A stretch of 64,000 nt of DNA from Candidatus Bathyarchaeia archaeon (GCA_041447175.1 CP166960.1:1139507-1203506), one strand, 5' to 3'. Shown: positions 43,831 through 52,626, numbered from the stretch's first letter. The notes: generated from the letters alone by a model not told the origin. Program-made: numbers and translations.

Positions 43831-45005
43831 CTTGCTCCGCGTTCAAGAATCAGCCTCAGCGACTTTGCCAGTTCTTCAGCTGAAACCGACGGCAAAGAAA
43901 CCCGCGATGTCCGACCACGTTCCGTTGAAACCTCGGATTTCAAAATGCCCAACACTGATAGCCGCTTCATGTAGTTCCACACTTGCGTGTGGCTCACAGG
44001 GGTTTGCCCGTATTCTTCGCAGGCTACCGCGTAGGCTTTTTCAATCTCAGTTAGGGTTGCGTAGGCTTCGGCGCTTTCCAAAAAAACCTCCGCGGCGCCC
44101 AACAGGAAAAGCTGCTCATGCAGCCCTAAGCTGTCTAACTCGCTTTTCTGCAGGGTGGGAATTATGTTGGAGAAGGCTCTGCGGACGCATTCAGGGGTCA
44201 CGACCTCTAAGTCTTCGGCGTTGGCGTAGGTTCCCGCGCGTCCAAGCAACTCGATGCCAAAACGTGCGTTTCCGCTTTCATCTTGCGCAAGGTCCGCCAC
44301 CAACGAAACCACATCCTCAGGCACAGCGTAAGGTTCAAACGCCAGCGACACACGTTCACCCAAGATGTCTTCAAGCTCGACTTTCCCGTAACGTTCCAGA
44401 CGAATTATGTTTCGTTGCAGGGTGCTTTTGGCGCTGTCGTCCAGCCTGCGGGTGGCTTCCAAGTCACGCATGATGCAGACCAATGAAATGCGTTGGGGTT
44501 TGTTTTGTCGCATCTCCTGCATCCGCGTCAAATTATAAACCGCATCCGAACCCTCGGCTTCAATGAGGCTGTCAAACTCGTCTAAAGCCAAAATCACATA
44601 GGCGTTTTCTTCGTCCAGATGTTGCAGCAGCGCCCGTAAAAGCTCCTCGGCGCCGTAGCCTCGCTGCGGAAACGTTGGCTTTAAGATTTTCATGACATGC
44701 TGCAGTATAAGCAGCAGTTTGCCTCGGTTCTCACGGCAGTTAACATGTACATAATGGAGGTTTACGCTGCGTTTATGCGCTTCCACAATCAGGTCGGAGC
44801 CGAAACGTTGGCATAACGCGGTTTTTCCGGTGCCGATTTCGCCAGTTACGATGACGCGCTGCGCCATTTTGTCAGGTATGCGTAGCAGAAAACTGAAAAA
44901 CTCCGTGAGTAAGCGTTGTTCTTTTTCTCTGTGAGGCAGGCGGCGGGGAATGTAGTTTATGTCCAGTTTTGCCTCGTCTTTGAACACGCTGTGACCAAAC
45001 TTCAC
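43827..45005 (-). CDS. cdc6: ORC1-type DNA replication protein (Cdc6)
   Basis: AAA+ initiator: Walker A GEIGTGKT (55–62), Walker B VILALDEFD, sensor LVCIMRDLE, and a C-terminal winged helix. 392 residues, as usual. It heads an operon with arsR and moaCBA, an unusual setting; replication origins often adjoin cdc6 but no repeat array (ORB-like) was recognised in the ~100 bp upstream. It may be a paralogue rather than the main initiator. Confidence 0.93.
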   Translation of the reverse strand: MKFGHSVFKDEAKLDINYIPRRLPHREKEQRLLTEFFSFLLRIPDKMAQRVIVTGEIGTGKTALCQRFGSDLIVEAHKRSVNLHYVHVNCRENRGKLLLILQHVMKILKPTFPQRGYGAEELLRALLQHLDEENAYVILALDEFDSLIEAEGSDAVYNLTRMQEMRQNKPQRISLVCIMRDLEATRRLDDSAKSTLQRNIIRLERYGKVELEDILGERVSLAFEPYAVPEDVVSLVADLAQDESGNARFGIELLGRAGTYANAEDLEVVTPECVRRAFSNIIPTLQKSELDSLGLHEQLFLLGAAEVFLESAEAYATLTEIEKAYAVACEEYGQTPVSHTQVWNYMKRLSVLGILKSEVSTERGRTSRVSLPSVSAEELAKSLRLILERGAR

Positions 45006-45104
45006 GGTTAAACCTCAAGCTGCAGTCGTTCGCCGTCTTGTGGTGTATAGCTTAGACGCTTTTAAGGTTACGTCTAATAAATCCGTTAGGGCACTTTGAA
45101 AATC

Positions 45105-45317
45105 TTACGCATTTGAGAGGCTGCGCTTAAGGGTGTGGACGCCGCGTTTGCGAATTAAGTAGCCTAGATTCATAACCAAAGACAAGCCGATGAACAAGCC
45201 GCTCGAGAAAGCAAAAACATGGACACCAAAACCAAAAGGTTCAAAGTACGAAGCGGCAAAACCCAAAACCAAGAAGGTCATACCCCCAGCCAACATGTTG
45301 GATTCAGAGAGCTTCAT
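45105..45317 (-). CDS. Small two-helix membrane protein
   Basis: 70 residues with two hydrophobic helices (about 10–27 and 33–52) and a basic tail (RKRGVHTLKRS). Consistent with a small membrane-resident protein; no family recognised. Sits between cdc6 and pdaD. Confidence 0.65.
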   Translation of the reverse strand: MKLSESNMLAGGMTFLVLGFAASYFEPFGFGVHVFAFSSGLFIGLSLVMNLGYLIRKRGVHTLKRSLSNA

Positions 45318-45488
45318 TTAGACACCACCAAGTGGAAGGGCACTCATTGTTTTAAGAGTTCCCCCTGCTTCGAAGAAGAACCCCAAAAAAGCTGCGAAAT
45401 TCCGTGTAAATGCGGTTTTGAAAGCGTGAAAAAAGGGGTTGCAAAACCGAAAAAGAGGACGCTAATGAAAGAAATCATCATAAAAACC

Positions 45489-45498
45489 TTTTTAAAAT
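45489..45498 (+). promoter_or_regulatory. TATA-like box of pdaD
   Basis: CTTTTTAAAATG lies ~30 nt before ATG 45523, so the transcript would be nearly leaderless. Confidence 0.45.
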
Positions 45499-45522
45499 GC
45501 CTCTAGTACTGTTTTTTCCGTC

Positions 45523-46107
45523 ATGATACCCAAATACTTCTTCCTAACTAAAGGCGTAGGCCGACACAAAGAGCAACTTCAATCGTTTGAGTTGGCACTG
45601 CGAGACGCAGGCATTCAACACTGTAACCTCGTCGCGGTCTCCAGCATCGTGCCCCCAGGATGCGAACTGCTTTCCAGGGAAAAAGGCTTAAAGATGGTTA
45701 GCCCTGGAGAAATCACATTTGTCGTCATCGCCCGAAACGCCACCAACGAACCCCACCGACTTGTCGCTTCCTCCATAGGCGTCGCAATTCCGTCCGGCAA
45801 AAACCAGTACGGCTATCTGTCGGAGCATCACAGTTTTGGGCAAACCGACGAAACCGCAGGCGACTACTCTGAGGACTTGGCAGCCACGATGCTTGCCACA
45901 ACCATGGGCATCCAGTTTGACCCCGAAACAGCTTGGGACGAGCGAAAACAGCTTTTCAAAACCAGCGGGTTAATCATCAAAACCGCGAACATGACCCAAA
46001 CTGCTGTAGGCGACAAAAACGGGTTGTGGACAACAGCGATTGCGGCAGCAGTTTTTGTTCCCCCAGAAAACGGCAAACCGCCAAGATCAGCCAAAACCGC
46101 CAAATAA
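45523..46107 (+). CDS. pdaD: Pyruvoyl-dependent arginine decarboxylase
   Basis: Makes agmatine for polyamines (and for agmatidine of archaeal tRNA-Ile). The self-cleaving site V-S40-S41-I-V-P-P-G yields the pyruvoyl group from Ser41. Further family stretches: [21 protein letters not shown] and [15 protein letters not shown]. 194 residues; the ~20-residue C-terminal tail is charged and variable. Confidence 0.95.
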   Translation: MIPKYFFLTKGVGRHKEQLQSFELALRDAGIQHCNLVAVSSIVPPGCELLSREKGLKMVSPGEITFVVIARNATNEPHRLVASSIGVAIPSGKNQYGYLSEHHSFGQTDETAGDYSEDLAATMLATTMGIQFDPETAWDERKQLFKTSGLIIKTANMTQTAVGDKNGLWTTAIAAAVFVPPENGKPPRSAKTAK

Positions 46108-46180
46108 CCCCTACGCTTTTCTTTCTTTTAAACAAGAATTGGTATGACTAAGTTTTAAAAAAAGGAAACATTGTTTGCGG

Positions 46181-46435
46181 TTAAGATTTGCGCGATTCCA
46201 ATATTCCGCGGCATTTGTCTGCGTACTCGCAGTACTCTAAGCATGCGGCAGTTTTGTCGGGACGCTTCCACTCCGCACCACATTCTGTGCAGACGGTGCG
46301 GTCTTCGTCACTCCAGATTTCCAAGTCTGCGCCGCAAACGTGGCATTTGATGAAGGCGGGTTTGGGCTGAAGCAAATCGCGCAGGCCAGGGCATGTCTCA
46401 GGACTCTTCACCAGGGGCTTGTCGTTAGGGCTCAA
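46181..46435 (-). CDS. Zinc-ribbon protein
   Basis: 84 residues. A central zinc ribbon (C31-x2-C34 … C49-x2-C52) and a Cys-rich tail (CLEYCEYADKC) that might bind a second metal or Fe–S centre. It overlaps the ferredoxin gene by 11 nt on the same strand and so belongs to the ArsR operon. Confidence 0.75.
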   Translation of the reverse strand: MSPNDKPLVKSPETCPGLRDLLQPKPAFIKCHVCGADLEIWSDEDRTVCTECGAEWKRPDKTAACLEYCEYADKCRGILESRKS

Positions 46436-47069
46436 CTATTTCACCTCCAACCTTTACCTCATACTCCTTGATAGGAAGCTGTTTGCCTGAAGCTGCAAGG
46501 GCTTTGTCAACGGCCCACTTTAAGCCAGTGCAGCAGGGTACCTCCATGTGGGCAACTGTTATGCCAGCGACGTTGTTTTGTTTGAGAATTTCTGTGAGTT
46601 TTTCAGCGTACGCCAGGGCGTCGTCAAACTTGGGGCAGCCGATGGCCACCCATTTGCCCTGCATGAGGGTGTCATGGAAGTTTTTGACTGCCACGGGGGC
46701 GCAGTCAGCGGCAACCAGCAACTGCACGTTTTCATAGAACGGCGCCTTCACAGGGAGAAGGCTGATTTTGACGGGCCACTGGGGCTTCTTGGGTGCGGGG
46801 CTTGTGGCGGGGGTAACTTTTTGGGCTTTGCTTTTGAGGTATTCGTGTACTTCTTGCTCGTCGAAGGCTTCTGCTTCCCGTTCCGTTATCGTTATGGCGC
46901 CTTGCGGGCAGTGCCCCAGACAGGCACCAAGCCCGTCGCAGTAGGTTTCTTTGATTATCTTGGCTTTTCCGTTTACGATTTGGAGGGCGCCCTCGACGCA
47001 GTTGGGGATGCAGTTGCCGCATCCGTTGCAGAGGGCTTCGTTTATGTTCACGATTTTTCTTTTAACCAT
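46425..47069 (-). CDS. Ferredoxin-domain protein with C-terminal cysteine domain
   Basis: Two 4Fe-4S motifs (CNGCGNCIPNC and CDGLGACLGHCP) are followed by a ~120-residue domain with CAPVAV, GCPKFDD and PCCTGLKWAVDKAL, typical of the small 'ferredoxin plus iron-sulfur binding' proteins encoded with ArsR regulators in anaerobes. Cytoplasmic; electron carrier or sulfur/metal handling inferred. Confidence 0.85.
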   Translation of the reverse strand: MVKRKIVNINEALCNGCGNCIPNCVEGALQIVNGKAKIIKETYCDGLGACLGHCPQGAITITEREAEAFDEQEVHEYLKSKAQKVTPATSPAPKKPQWPVKISLLPVKAPFYENVQLLVAADCAPVAVKNFHDTLMQGKWVAIGCPKFDDALAYAEKLTEILKQNNVAGITVAHMEVPCCTGLKWAVDKALAASGKQLPIKEYEVKVGGEIVEP

Positions 47070-47391
47070 GCGTTTTTTCTCCTTGGAGGCATTTTCCGCC
47101 TGTGGGGCAGAACTTTTCGGCGTGGTGCTCGATGGATTTTAGGATGGGGTCGAGGGTTTCGCGGTTGACGGAGTAGACGTGTTTTTTGCCGTGGTTTTCG
47201 ACGAAGACTATGTTGCAGGCGAGCAGCGGCTGGAGGTTGTGGGATATCATGCTTTGTTCTTGTCCAAGCGCGGCGGCAAGTTCGGTTACGCTCATGGGTT
47301 TGGTGAGGAGTTGTTGGATGGCGGCGAGTCTGGTGGGGTTGGCGAGGTTGGTGAAGAAGTGGTGGCAGATGGTGGTTAAGCCTTTTTTCAT
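47062..47391 (-). CDS. ArsR-type metal-responsive regulator
   Basis: 109 residues: HTH with HHFFTNLANPTRLAAIQQLL and LGQEQSMISHNLQPLLACNIV, in part EQSMISHNLQPLLACN, then a C-terminal Cys pair (KFCPTGGKCLQ) that could sense metal or redox state. Ends with an 8-nt overlap with the ferredoxin gene. A perfect palindrome lies directly upstream. Confidence 0.88.
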   Translation of the reverse strand: MKKGLTTICHHFFTNLANPTRLAAIQQLLTKPMSVTELAAALGQEQSMISHNLQPLLACNIVFVENHGKKHVYSVNRETLDPILKSIEHHAEKFCPTGGKCLQGEKTHG

Positions 47392-47429
47392 GGTTCACGC
47401 CTTAAGTTCATTTGCATGAATACTACTTC

Positions 47430-47449
47430 ATATGAATAACTATTCATAT
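47430..47449. promoter_or_regulatory. Palindromic operator of the ArsR–ferredoxin operon
   Basis: ATATGAATA-AC-TATTCATAT is a perfect 9+2+9 inverted repeat ~40 nt before the arsR start, overlapping a TATA-like TTTATATG on the - strand. ArsR proteins typically bind such sites, so autoregulation is inferred. Confidence 0.7.
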
Positions 47450-47500
47450 AAACTTGTTGGTGAACAACCAACACCACACCACCAACCTATTTGGATGCTA

Positions 47501-47629
47501 TTAGCAATTGTATGCAGAACCTATAGAAAAACTACGCAAGGAGCGTTTAGGTTTTAGGGGTTCTAGGTCTCTTACGTTTTCACCGTTTGAATAGGGAGCA
47601 ACTTTGTTTAGGTTTATTTGTGTGTTCAT
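47501..47629 (-). CDS. Small 42-residue protein after the ATPase gene
   Basis: ATG 47629 overlaps the ATPase stop region (TAAAATG), so translation is coupled. MNTQINLNKVAPYSNGENV… ends with a basic Arg/Lys/Ser part and a terminal Cys. No family recognised; it lies closest to the left border of the element. Confidence 0.5.
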   Translation of the reverse strand: MNTQINLNKVAPYSNGENVRDLEPLKPKRSLRSFSIGSAYNC

Positions 47630-47630
47630 T

Positions 47631-48740
47631 TTACCACTCTTCGCTCCAATCTTCTGATTCATCCACTTCGCTTTCTGATTCACTCTGCCAATTCTCAGAA
47701 TCGGCATTAATCATTGGTTCAGTTTTAACGGTTGAACTATTACCGCTTTTTTCAAAAAACTCGTTAGGTTTGACTTGTCTAAAACCGAAAACGCGGTCAA
47801 GGAATCCCCTAAGACTAAGTGTGGGCTTTGGCTTCTCTTCAGGCTTCAAATTTTTAATGTAGTCCGCTTTGATTACTTTGTTAACTTGAAATGGCTTACC
47901 ACTTTGTTTGAAATCTGGACTTGTAAACGTTGAACCTTCAAAGAACCATGTTTTAGGTTGCATCTTACTGAAATCAATCTTTTGGGCTTTCTCAATTCTT
48001 CTAAGGTTTGGCGTGATGTCTTCGCTTGCCAATTTCCCAATACACGGTACTTGCTTAGACCTTATAGTTTTTGAGAAATCGGTTAAGCGTTGAGATGCTG
48101 TATAGAATGCTTCTCTGTTGTTTCTTGCTTCATTAAAGACCGTTAGGAATTCTTCCATTTCCAGCCTTCCAGAACTTCGGTTATTAAAACAGTCTTGAGC
48201 CTCTTCAATGAAGTAAGATATAGCGTTAGTGTTTTCGTGATTCGCTGAATCGGCTTTTTCTTGTCTCTGTAAAGCGTCTAAGTAGTTAACTATGGTTCTA
48301 ACAAAGAAGCCACGTTTTGAAGGCTTACGGGTTTTCAATCTAAACAGAATGTCTTTATGGGTTTCAAGTGCTAATTTAACAAGGTTCCAGTTAGCCAGTG
48401 TGTAATGTTCCATATCTTCAGTGCTTTTAAGTTCTTGACTGATAATGTCACGTTCTTGAATGGTGAACACTGGAACCTTTGAGGCACTGTAAAGCCATGT
48501 TTCGCTTCCATCATAGGCTATGCATCGGACATCAGGCTGTTTTTGTAACGTTTGGAATATGTGAAACATTAGTCTGCTTTTGCCATGACTTTTAGATGCT
48601 ACAATGTGGACTCCACCAGACTTTAAGCCTTGAACTAAGAAGTCTTCAAAAGTCACGTTTTCGCTATCTTCTATGATGTTGGACTGCTTGTCAGCGTTTT
48701 TAGCGGTGTTTGGTTTGCTTGTTATGTTCTCACACTCCAT
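47631..48740 (-). CDS. P-loop ATPase of the integrated element
   Basis: 369 residues. Walker A-like SKSHGKSRL near residue 50 after a beta strand (GGVHIVA), Walker B-like ISYFIEEAQDCF near 165, and a later Arg-rich region (RNNREAFYTASQRLTDF). The layout resembles HerA/FtsK-like or viral packaging-type ATPases seen in archaeal plasmids and viruses. The C-terminal ~60 residues are acidic and disordered. Its exact role (DNA transfer or packaging) cannot be read. Confidence 0.7.
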   Translation of the reverse strand: MECENITSKPNTAKNADKQSNIIEDSENVTFEDFLVQGLKSGGVHIVASKSHGKSRLMFHIFQTLQKQPDVRCIAYDGSETWLYSASKVPVFTIQERDIISQELKSTEDMEHYTLANWNLVKLALETHKDILFRLKTRKPSKRGFFVRTIVNYLDALQRQEKADSANHENTNAISYFIEEAQDCFNNRSSGRLEMEEFLTVFNEARNNREAFYTASQRLTDFSKTIRSKQVPCIGKLASEDITPNLRRIEKAQKIDFSKMQPKTWFFEGSTFTSPDFKQSGKPFQVNKVIKADYIKNLKPEEKPKPTLSLRGFLDRVFGFRQVKPNEFFEKSGNSSTVKTEPMINADSENWQSESESEVDESEDWSEEW

Positions 48741-49118
48741 TTTTATCTAAAGTATAAGGACAGGGCTAGATTTAAGGTGAATCTTCGATAAGCTTCGATT
48801 GAACCGCTTTTGTGAAACTGAAGGTTTAAATAGGCTTTTTTTGGTTTTTGGCGATTTTGAGGGTTACATATAGCCACATATGTCGTTTTTTGGGCTAAAT
48901 TATTTTTAGAGCTAAAAATTTTGAGGATACACCGATTTTAAGGAAGCCTTGTTAAAGATTTTCTGTAAAGGTTTACACTGGTTTTTGGAAAAGATTTGAA
49001 AAAGGTTTAACAACTTTTTTTGGTTTGGTATGTAATAACTGTTTTGGAAAAGACGTGTTTTCTGCTACGGATTTTTCTGGGAGCACTTAAAATATTTTTC
49101 TTGGAAAGGTAGGGGGAG
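48741..49118. other. AT-rich gap with element-specific motif
   Basis: 378 bp without a gene. At 48866–48883 it holds ACATATAGCCACATATGT, one of four related sites in gaps of this element. It must contain the promoter of the ATPase gene on the - strand (TTTAAACC near 48825). Confidence 0.5.
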
Positions 49119-50066
49119 TTAAATTTTCTCCAATGTCGTATTTTGTATTTGAGCATCTATATGAAGCATAAACTTTCCTCTGCACGGTGGAAAATCTTCG
49201 GAAAAAACAACATAATCTATTTCATAGTCGCCTGTACCACTGATTTGATAAGCATTCAGGTATCCTGTCCAATCAAAAATAAATGGATTCAAACCCAGAT
49301 ATGCAACAGTGGGTGTTGAGAAGTTAATGTGTAGTGCGTCCAAATATCTGACGGCTTGAGGAACAATGGACACTGTTTCTTTTATGACTCCCCTCCATTT
49401 TAATTCTACAAGTTCAAGGATTCTTTCATTTCCAGTTGCAAGGTTTCTAATGCGTTCAATATATGCAAAGCAATTTCGAGCGATTTTGTCTTTGTGCTTG
49501 TTGACAACCTTTATGTGGTAATATCGTCCAGCTCCCACTTGTGGTGCATCCGCATTTTCATAATTATTTTCATCCCTATCGAGACCAAGCTCGTTTCTCC
49601 ATTTGGGGTTCCAATTTCGTTCTTTTACTTTCTGCGAAACAAGGTTTGGCAGACTTTTAAAATCAGTAAAAGGAATGCAATTTGTTTGAATAAATTTGAG
49701 AAGACCATCATCTTTCTTTACACTTTCTTCTTGAAAAGCCAACACTTCATAATCTTGAAAGGTAGCAATAGCTAATTCCTGATGTGAAAACAATGAACCT
49801 CTATACACACCAGTATCTTCGAAAGAATGTTCCTTGAACAATTTTTCCCTTTTGAAGTCTATAAACAGAAAATATTCTGAAGAACGAAGCTTCGTGAAAA
49901 TGTTTTCTTTAACACCTCTAAGCGTTTGTTCAGTTACAGCGATATATGGTTCAAAACCCATTTCTATTAACTTGTCTCTAATTTTCTCAGCGATTTCGAC
50001 TTCTTGTGAGTCTTTTCTTTGCCCACAACTAATGAAAACTCTAGCTTTTTTACTCATTTTTTCCAC
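49119..50066 (-). CDS. TIR-like domain protein with C-terminal beta domain
   Basis: Residues ~6–150 resemble TIR-type NAD-cleaving domains: ARVFISCGQRKDS at the first strand, alternating helices, FLFIDFKRE, then RGSLFSHQELAIA with the Glu at the position of the TIR catalytic Glu, and VLAFQEE. The rest (~180–315) looks like a beta sandwich (YYHIKVVNKHKDKIARNC … DYEIDYVVFSEDFP). A TIR effector with a sensor domain is a common antivirus design. Alternatively a relative in the SLOG superfamily. Start 50066 or 50057 (both Met). Confidence 0.6.
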   Translation of the reverse strand: MEKMSKKARVFISCGQRKDSQEVEIAEKIRDKLIEMGFEPYIAVTEQTLRGVKENIFTKLRSSEYFLFIDFKREKLFKEHSFEDTGVYRGSLFSHQELAIATFQDYEVLAFQEESVKKDDGLLKFIQTNCIPFTDFKSLPNLVSQKVKERNWNPKWRNELGLDRDENNYENADAPQVGAGRYYHIKVVNKHKDKIARNCFAYIERIRNLATGNERILELVELKWRGVIKETVSIVPQAVRYLDALHINFSTPTVAYLGLNPFIFDWTGYLNAYQISGTGDYEIDYVVFSEDFPPCRGKFMLHIDAQIQNTTLEKI

Positions 50067-50202
50067 TAATGGGCTATTTCTAATCTTATTTAGGTTTAAG
50101 TTTTTGCATTAGAAAAAGTGAAAAAGTTCGGTAAAAGAAAAATTTTTTAAGGTGGCAATTTTAATCAGCGTTATTTCTTGATTAAACTAGGTATTTTTAT
50201 AT

Positions 50203-50219
50203 GTATATCGCCACAGAAC
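50203..50219. repeat. Element motif copy (GTATATCGCCACAGAAC)
   Basis: Resembles ACATATAGCCACATATG at 48866 in the TATA-GCCACA core and, more loosely, the sites at 51041 and 54841; lies in the gap before the TIR-like gene. Confidence 0.35.
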
Positions 50220-50226
50220 AATTTTT

Positions 50227-50700
50227 TCATGGTGCTCCGCATTTTGGACATTTATGTGTTTTGTTTAGGTCAAAAGTGGTTTGACAATACTTACAGATTT
50301 TGAAATTGCTATCAGTCAGCGGATTGATTTCTCCACTGAGAGCTTTTTCCTTGTAAACCTCTTCAGTCATGTAGCTTGTGCATTTCTCTGCTTCTTTACC
50401 GTCTTTTAGGCTGAAACCAAATTTGGCGCAGTAAACGGATGTGAATGTAATCATTTTTGGGTTTGGCATAAACAACCCAGTGTCTATTACCTCACTGTTA
50501 CTGTATGACCTGTAGTAATGGCAGTTTTCGCATAAAGTCATTTTTTTCCTGTTTTCTTCCCACTCTCTTATTGCCTGTTTAACGCATTCTGGATGCAGCT
50601 TTTTTCCTTTCCATTCAGGGTGGATTTCCGTTGATACCCATTTTTGCACACGAGCAATAAAACCGAAACCTTTTCCGCACTTGGGGCATTTTCCACTCAT
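50227..50700 (-). CDS. Multi-zinc-ribbon protein
   Basis: The start is ATG 50700 (MSGKCPKCGKGF) since GTGG precedes it and a CxxC begins at once; the frame is open to 50820. Zinc ligand pairs: CPKCGKGFG, CENCHYYR, CAKF/C, and a C-terminal CKYCQTTFDLNKTHKCPKCG. 157 residues. Likely nucleic-acid binding; typical of viral or plasmid proteins. Confidence 0.65.
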   Translation of the reverse strand: MSGKCPKCGKGFGFIARVQKWVSTEIHPEWKGKKLHPECVKQAIREWEENRKKMTLCENCHYYRSYSNSEVIDTGLFMPNPKMITFTSVYCAKFGFSLKDGKEAEKCTSYMTEEVYKEKALSGEINPLTDSNFKICKYCQTTFDLNKTHKCPKCGAP

Positions 50701-50835
50701 GATTTCCACGGGGCTTCTGTTTGTAGCTATTTTCTTTTTATAATTTGCGTTTTTGTTACACCAAATTGCTGACCATTTTAGTGTTTCAAAATACATAACT
50801 CGCGTCACAAGCTTGTTCACTAAATTGTGTCCTAA

Positions 50836-51024
50836 ATGTTGGAAAGCGAAAGCAAGCTTGTAAACAGACCCACTCAGACGGCGGGAAAACTCTACGACAA
50901 ATTCTACATTTACATACCTGCTGAACTATCCAAAGACAGCGCATTTCCCTTTAAGGCTGATGAAAAAGTAAAAATCAAAATAGACGTAAAAAACAAACGG
51001 CTAATAATAGAAAAACTGGAATAA
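50836..51024 (+). CDS. AbrB-like DNA-binding protein
   Basis: 62 residues: an AbrB/MazE-like swapped-hairpin pattern (YDKFYIYIPAEL…FPFKADEKVKIKIDVKNKRLIIEK, in part FKADEKVKIKIDVKNKR). Likely a small transcription regulator of the element. Confidence 0.6.
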   Translation: MLESESKLVNRPTQTAGKLYDKFYIYIPAELSKDSAFPFKADEKVKIKIDVKNKRLIIEKLE

Positions 51025-51040
51025 AAGAAGTTCTTTCGTC

Positions 51041-51057
51041 ACATATATGCACATATT
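51041..51057. repeat. Element motif copy (ACATATATGCACATATT)
   Basis: 15 of 17 bases match the site at 48866. Lies after the AbrB-like gene and before the convergent nuclease gene. Confidence 0.4.
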
Positions 51058-51128
51058 ATTTTTAGTATTATTCTATTGATTGTTATTGTATCTGTTATCA
51101 TTAGTTATTACAGTTAAGTAATTGTCTA

Positions 51129-51674
51129 CTATAATATTTTCAAAGTTTTTGATAACGAATCAATTAATGACAATAACTCTTCGACGTTCATTATCTTTAC
51201 TGAGTTTTCTTCAGCCATTCGTTGAACTGGTTTTGGAGTGAAATTCTCTGGTCTATTCGTTAAGATTATCCATAAAATTTTTTCAGTGGGTTTAGGACAA
51301 TCCCTAAACCTTGACAATCTGTCTTTCATCCAGTCTTTTTGGTATCGTTGATAATACTTCGTATGCTTGGTTTCCTCAACAAATAACTTGTGACCGCGAA
51401 TTTCCATTATTAGGTCTACTCCTTTCCCTTCGTTTTGCTTCCAATCAAACGGATGTTCAGGATTATTAAAAAATATGTAATCTCCAAAACCAACTTCTCT
51501 TAATTGTGGCAACACCTCTTTGATTTCAAAATCATAACCTATTTGGCTTCGAGGCTCTAACTGGTAAGTTGCTCTAAAGTAGTTCCACCTCTCAATTTCT
51601 TGCAGAGTTAGTTGGCGATTTTGTTTAGCATATTTCAATCTTCTATATTCTAATTGTTCTGTATGACTTCTCAA
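51129..51674 (-). CDS. PD-(D/E)xK nuclease-like protein
   Basis: 181 residues. The segment GKGVDLIMEIRGHKLFVEETKH has the D…(E/D)-x-K arrangement (Asp, then E-E-T-K) of restriction-endonuclease-fold enzymes; it is followed by YYQRYQKDWMKDRL and an ILWIILTNRPENF beta element. The N-terminal half is helical and charged. Could be a restriction-type or mobile-element nuclease; no methylase is nearby. Confidence 0.6.
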   Translation of the reverse strand: MRSHTEQLEYRRLKYAKQNRQLTLQEIERWNYFRATYQLEPRSQIGYDFEIKEVLPQLREVGFGDYIFFNNPEHPFDWKQNEGKGVDLIMEIRGHKLFVEETKHTKYYQRYQKDWMKDRLSRFRDCPKPTEKILWIILTNRPENFTPKPVQRMAEENSVKIMNVEELLSLIDSLSKTLKIL

Positions 51675-51761
51675 CTTTACACCTGAACTGAAAAGTTCAG
51701 GTGCTTGCGCTCAGGTTTTTTGAATAATAATTTTTCATTAGGAGCTACCTGATAGAAAAAA

Positions 51762-51926
51762 TTAGAATGTTGTGGTTATGCGTTCACGCCGATGCTTCTC
51801 AGCATCACGATAATGTTCTTTTCTGGCTGTTACTTCGATACCTTTTATCTCTTCGATTGTTACCCTAAATCTTACCCCATCTCTAATGCCAATCTGTTTC
51901 AAAGGCAAGCTGATTTGTCTCAACAA
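51762..51926 (-). pseudogene. AbrB-like small protein or remnant
   Basis: From TTG 51926 the - strand encodes 54 residues: LLRQISLPLKQIGIRDGV, then RFRVTIEEIKGIEVTARKEH and an Arg-rich tail. That is an AbrB/MazE-type pattern. In the same frame VKKSSGT (from GTG 51959) precedes an internal TAA, so a longer gene may have acquired a stop. Whether the TTG is used is unknown. Confidence 0.4.
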
Positions 51927-51959
51927 TTTACAGAATTAAGTGCCAGAGGATTTTTTCAC

Positions 51960-52287
51960 CTCAATCGTCTGATGTTGTATTTATTTATTCACCTGAACAA
52001 AAAAGGCTCTAATCCTTCTTAATTTGTATCGATGAATGATGTTGCACCTTCGCTAATGTTTTCAACACATTTTGAATAAGAATTCCTTTTCGAGAATATC
52101 AGTCTCACATCTATTTCCCTGATAAAAAGTAGAATCACTACATTCTCACCTAAAAATATTGCAATTAATATTTATGTTTTTTGGTTTTTGAACGGGTAAC
52201 GGAAAATTATTGTTAAGGCAAACAAAAATTTTTAAATACTACAAAATCACAAAATGTGTCATAAATAAAATATTTTGGTGTTTTTGT
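51960..52287. other. Gene-free, AT-rich gap
   Basis: Very AT-rich (e.g. 52150–52280) and probably promoter DNA for the RHH-like gene at 52288 (AAATTTTTAAATACT box near 52228). No hairpin or repeat was noticed. Confidence 0.35.
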
Positions 52288-52626
52288 ATGGAATCAAAAT
52301 TTAGAAATGAAGGATTTGTAACTTTGCAAATTCACAAAGAGGCAAAATCACAAATTGAATATTTGGCAAAGCTTCTAAATAAGCCACAATGTACTTTTCT
52401 GGATGAGCTAATTTATCAGATGTTTGTTTTAGGTGCAAGTTACAAGAGTGCAAATGTCAAATACGAGAGCAGAGTTACAAGCGGTGAGCTTATAGTTAAC
52501 TTCTATGGAGATAGCCGTTTAGTTTCTGGACATTTTCCATGTAAAGGCATGACAGAAAGTCAGATTGAATTAAAAACAAATGAAGAAACTGAAAATGCCT
52601 TCAACAGTGGCAAGGAGCAAAAATAG
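52288..52626 (+). CDS. Ribbon-helix-helix-like element protein
   Basis: The start is ATG 52288, with GGTG 8 nt before; the frame is open to 52210. The first half (FVTLQIHKEAKSQIEYLAKLLNKPQCTFLDELIYQMFVLG, in part GFVTLQIHKEAKSQIEYLAK) has a strand-helix-helix appearance like CopG/RHH regulators. 112 residues. First gene of a + strand operon (stop then ATG two bases on). Confidence 0.55.
   Translation: MESKFRNEGFVTLQIHKEAKSQIEYLAKLLNKPQCTFLDELIYQMFVLGASYKSANVKYESRVTSGELIVNFYGDSRLVSGHFPCKGMTESQIELKTNEETENAFNSGKEQK

Noticed and set aside
45006-45104. Replication origin next to cdc6
   Set aside because: Only ~100 bp upstream and no repeated origin-box-like motif was visible.
51792-52022. 76-residue + strand ORF in the element
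   Set aside because: Antisense to the AbrB-like reading frame, which has a far more protein-like pattern.
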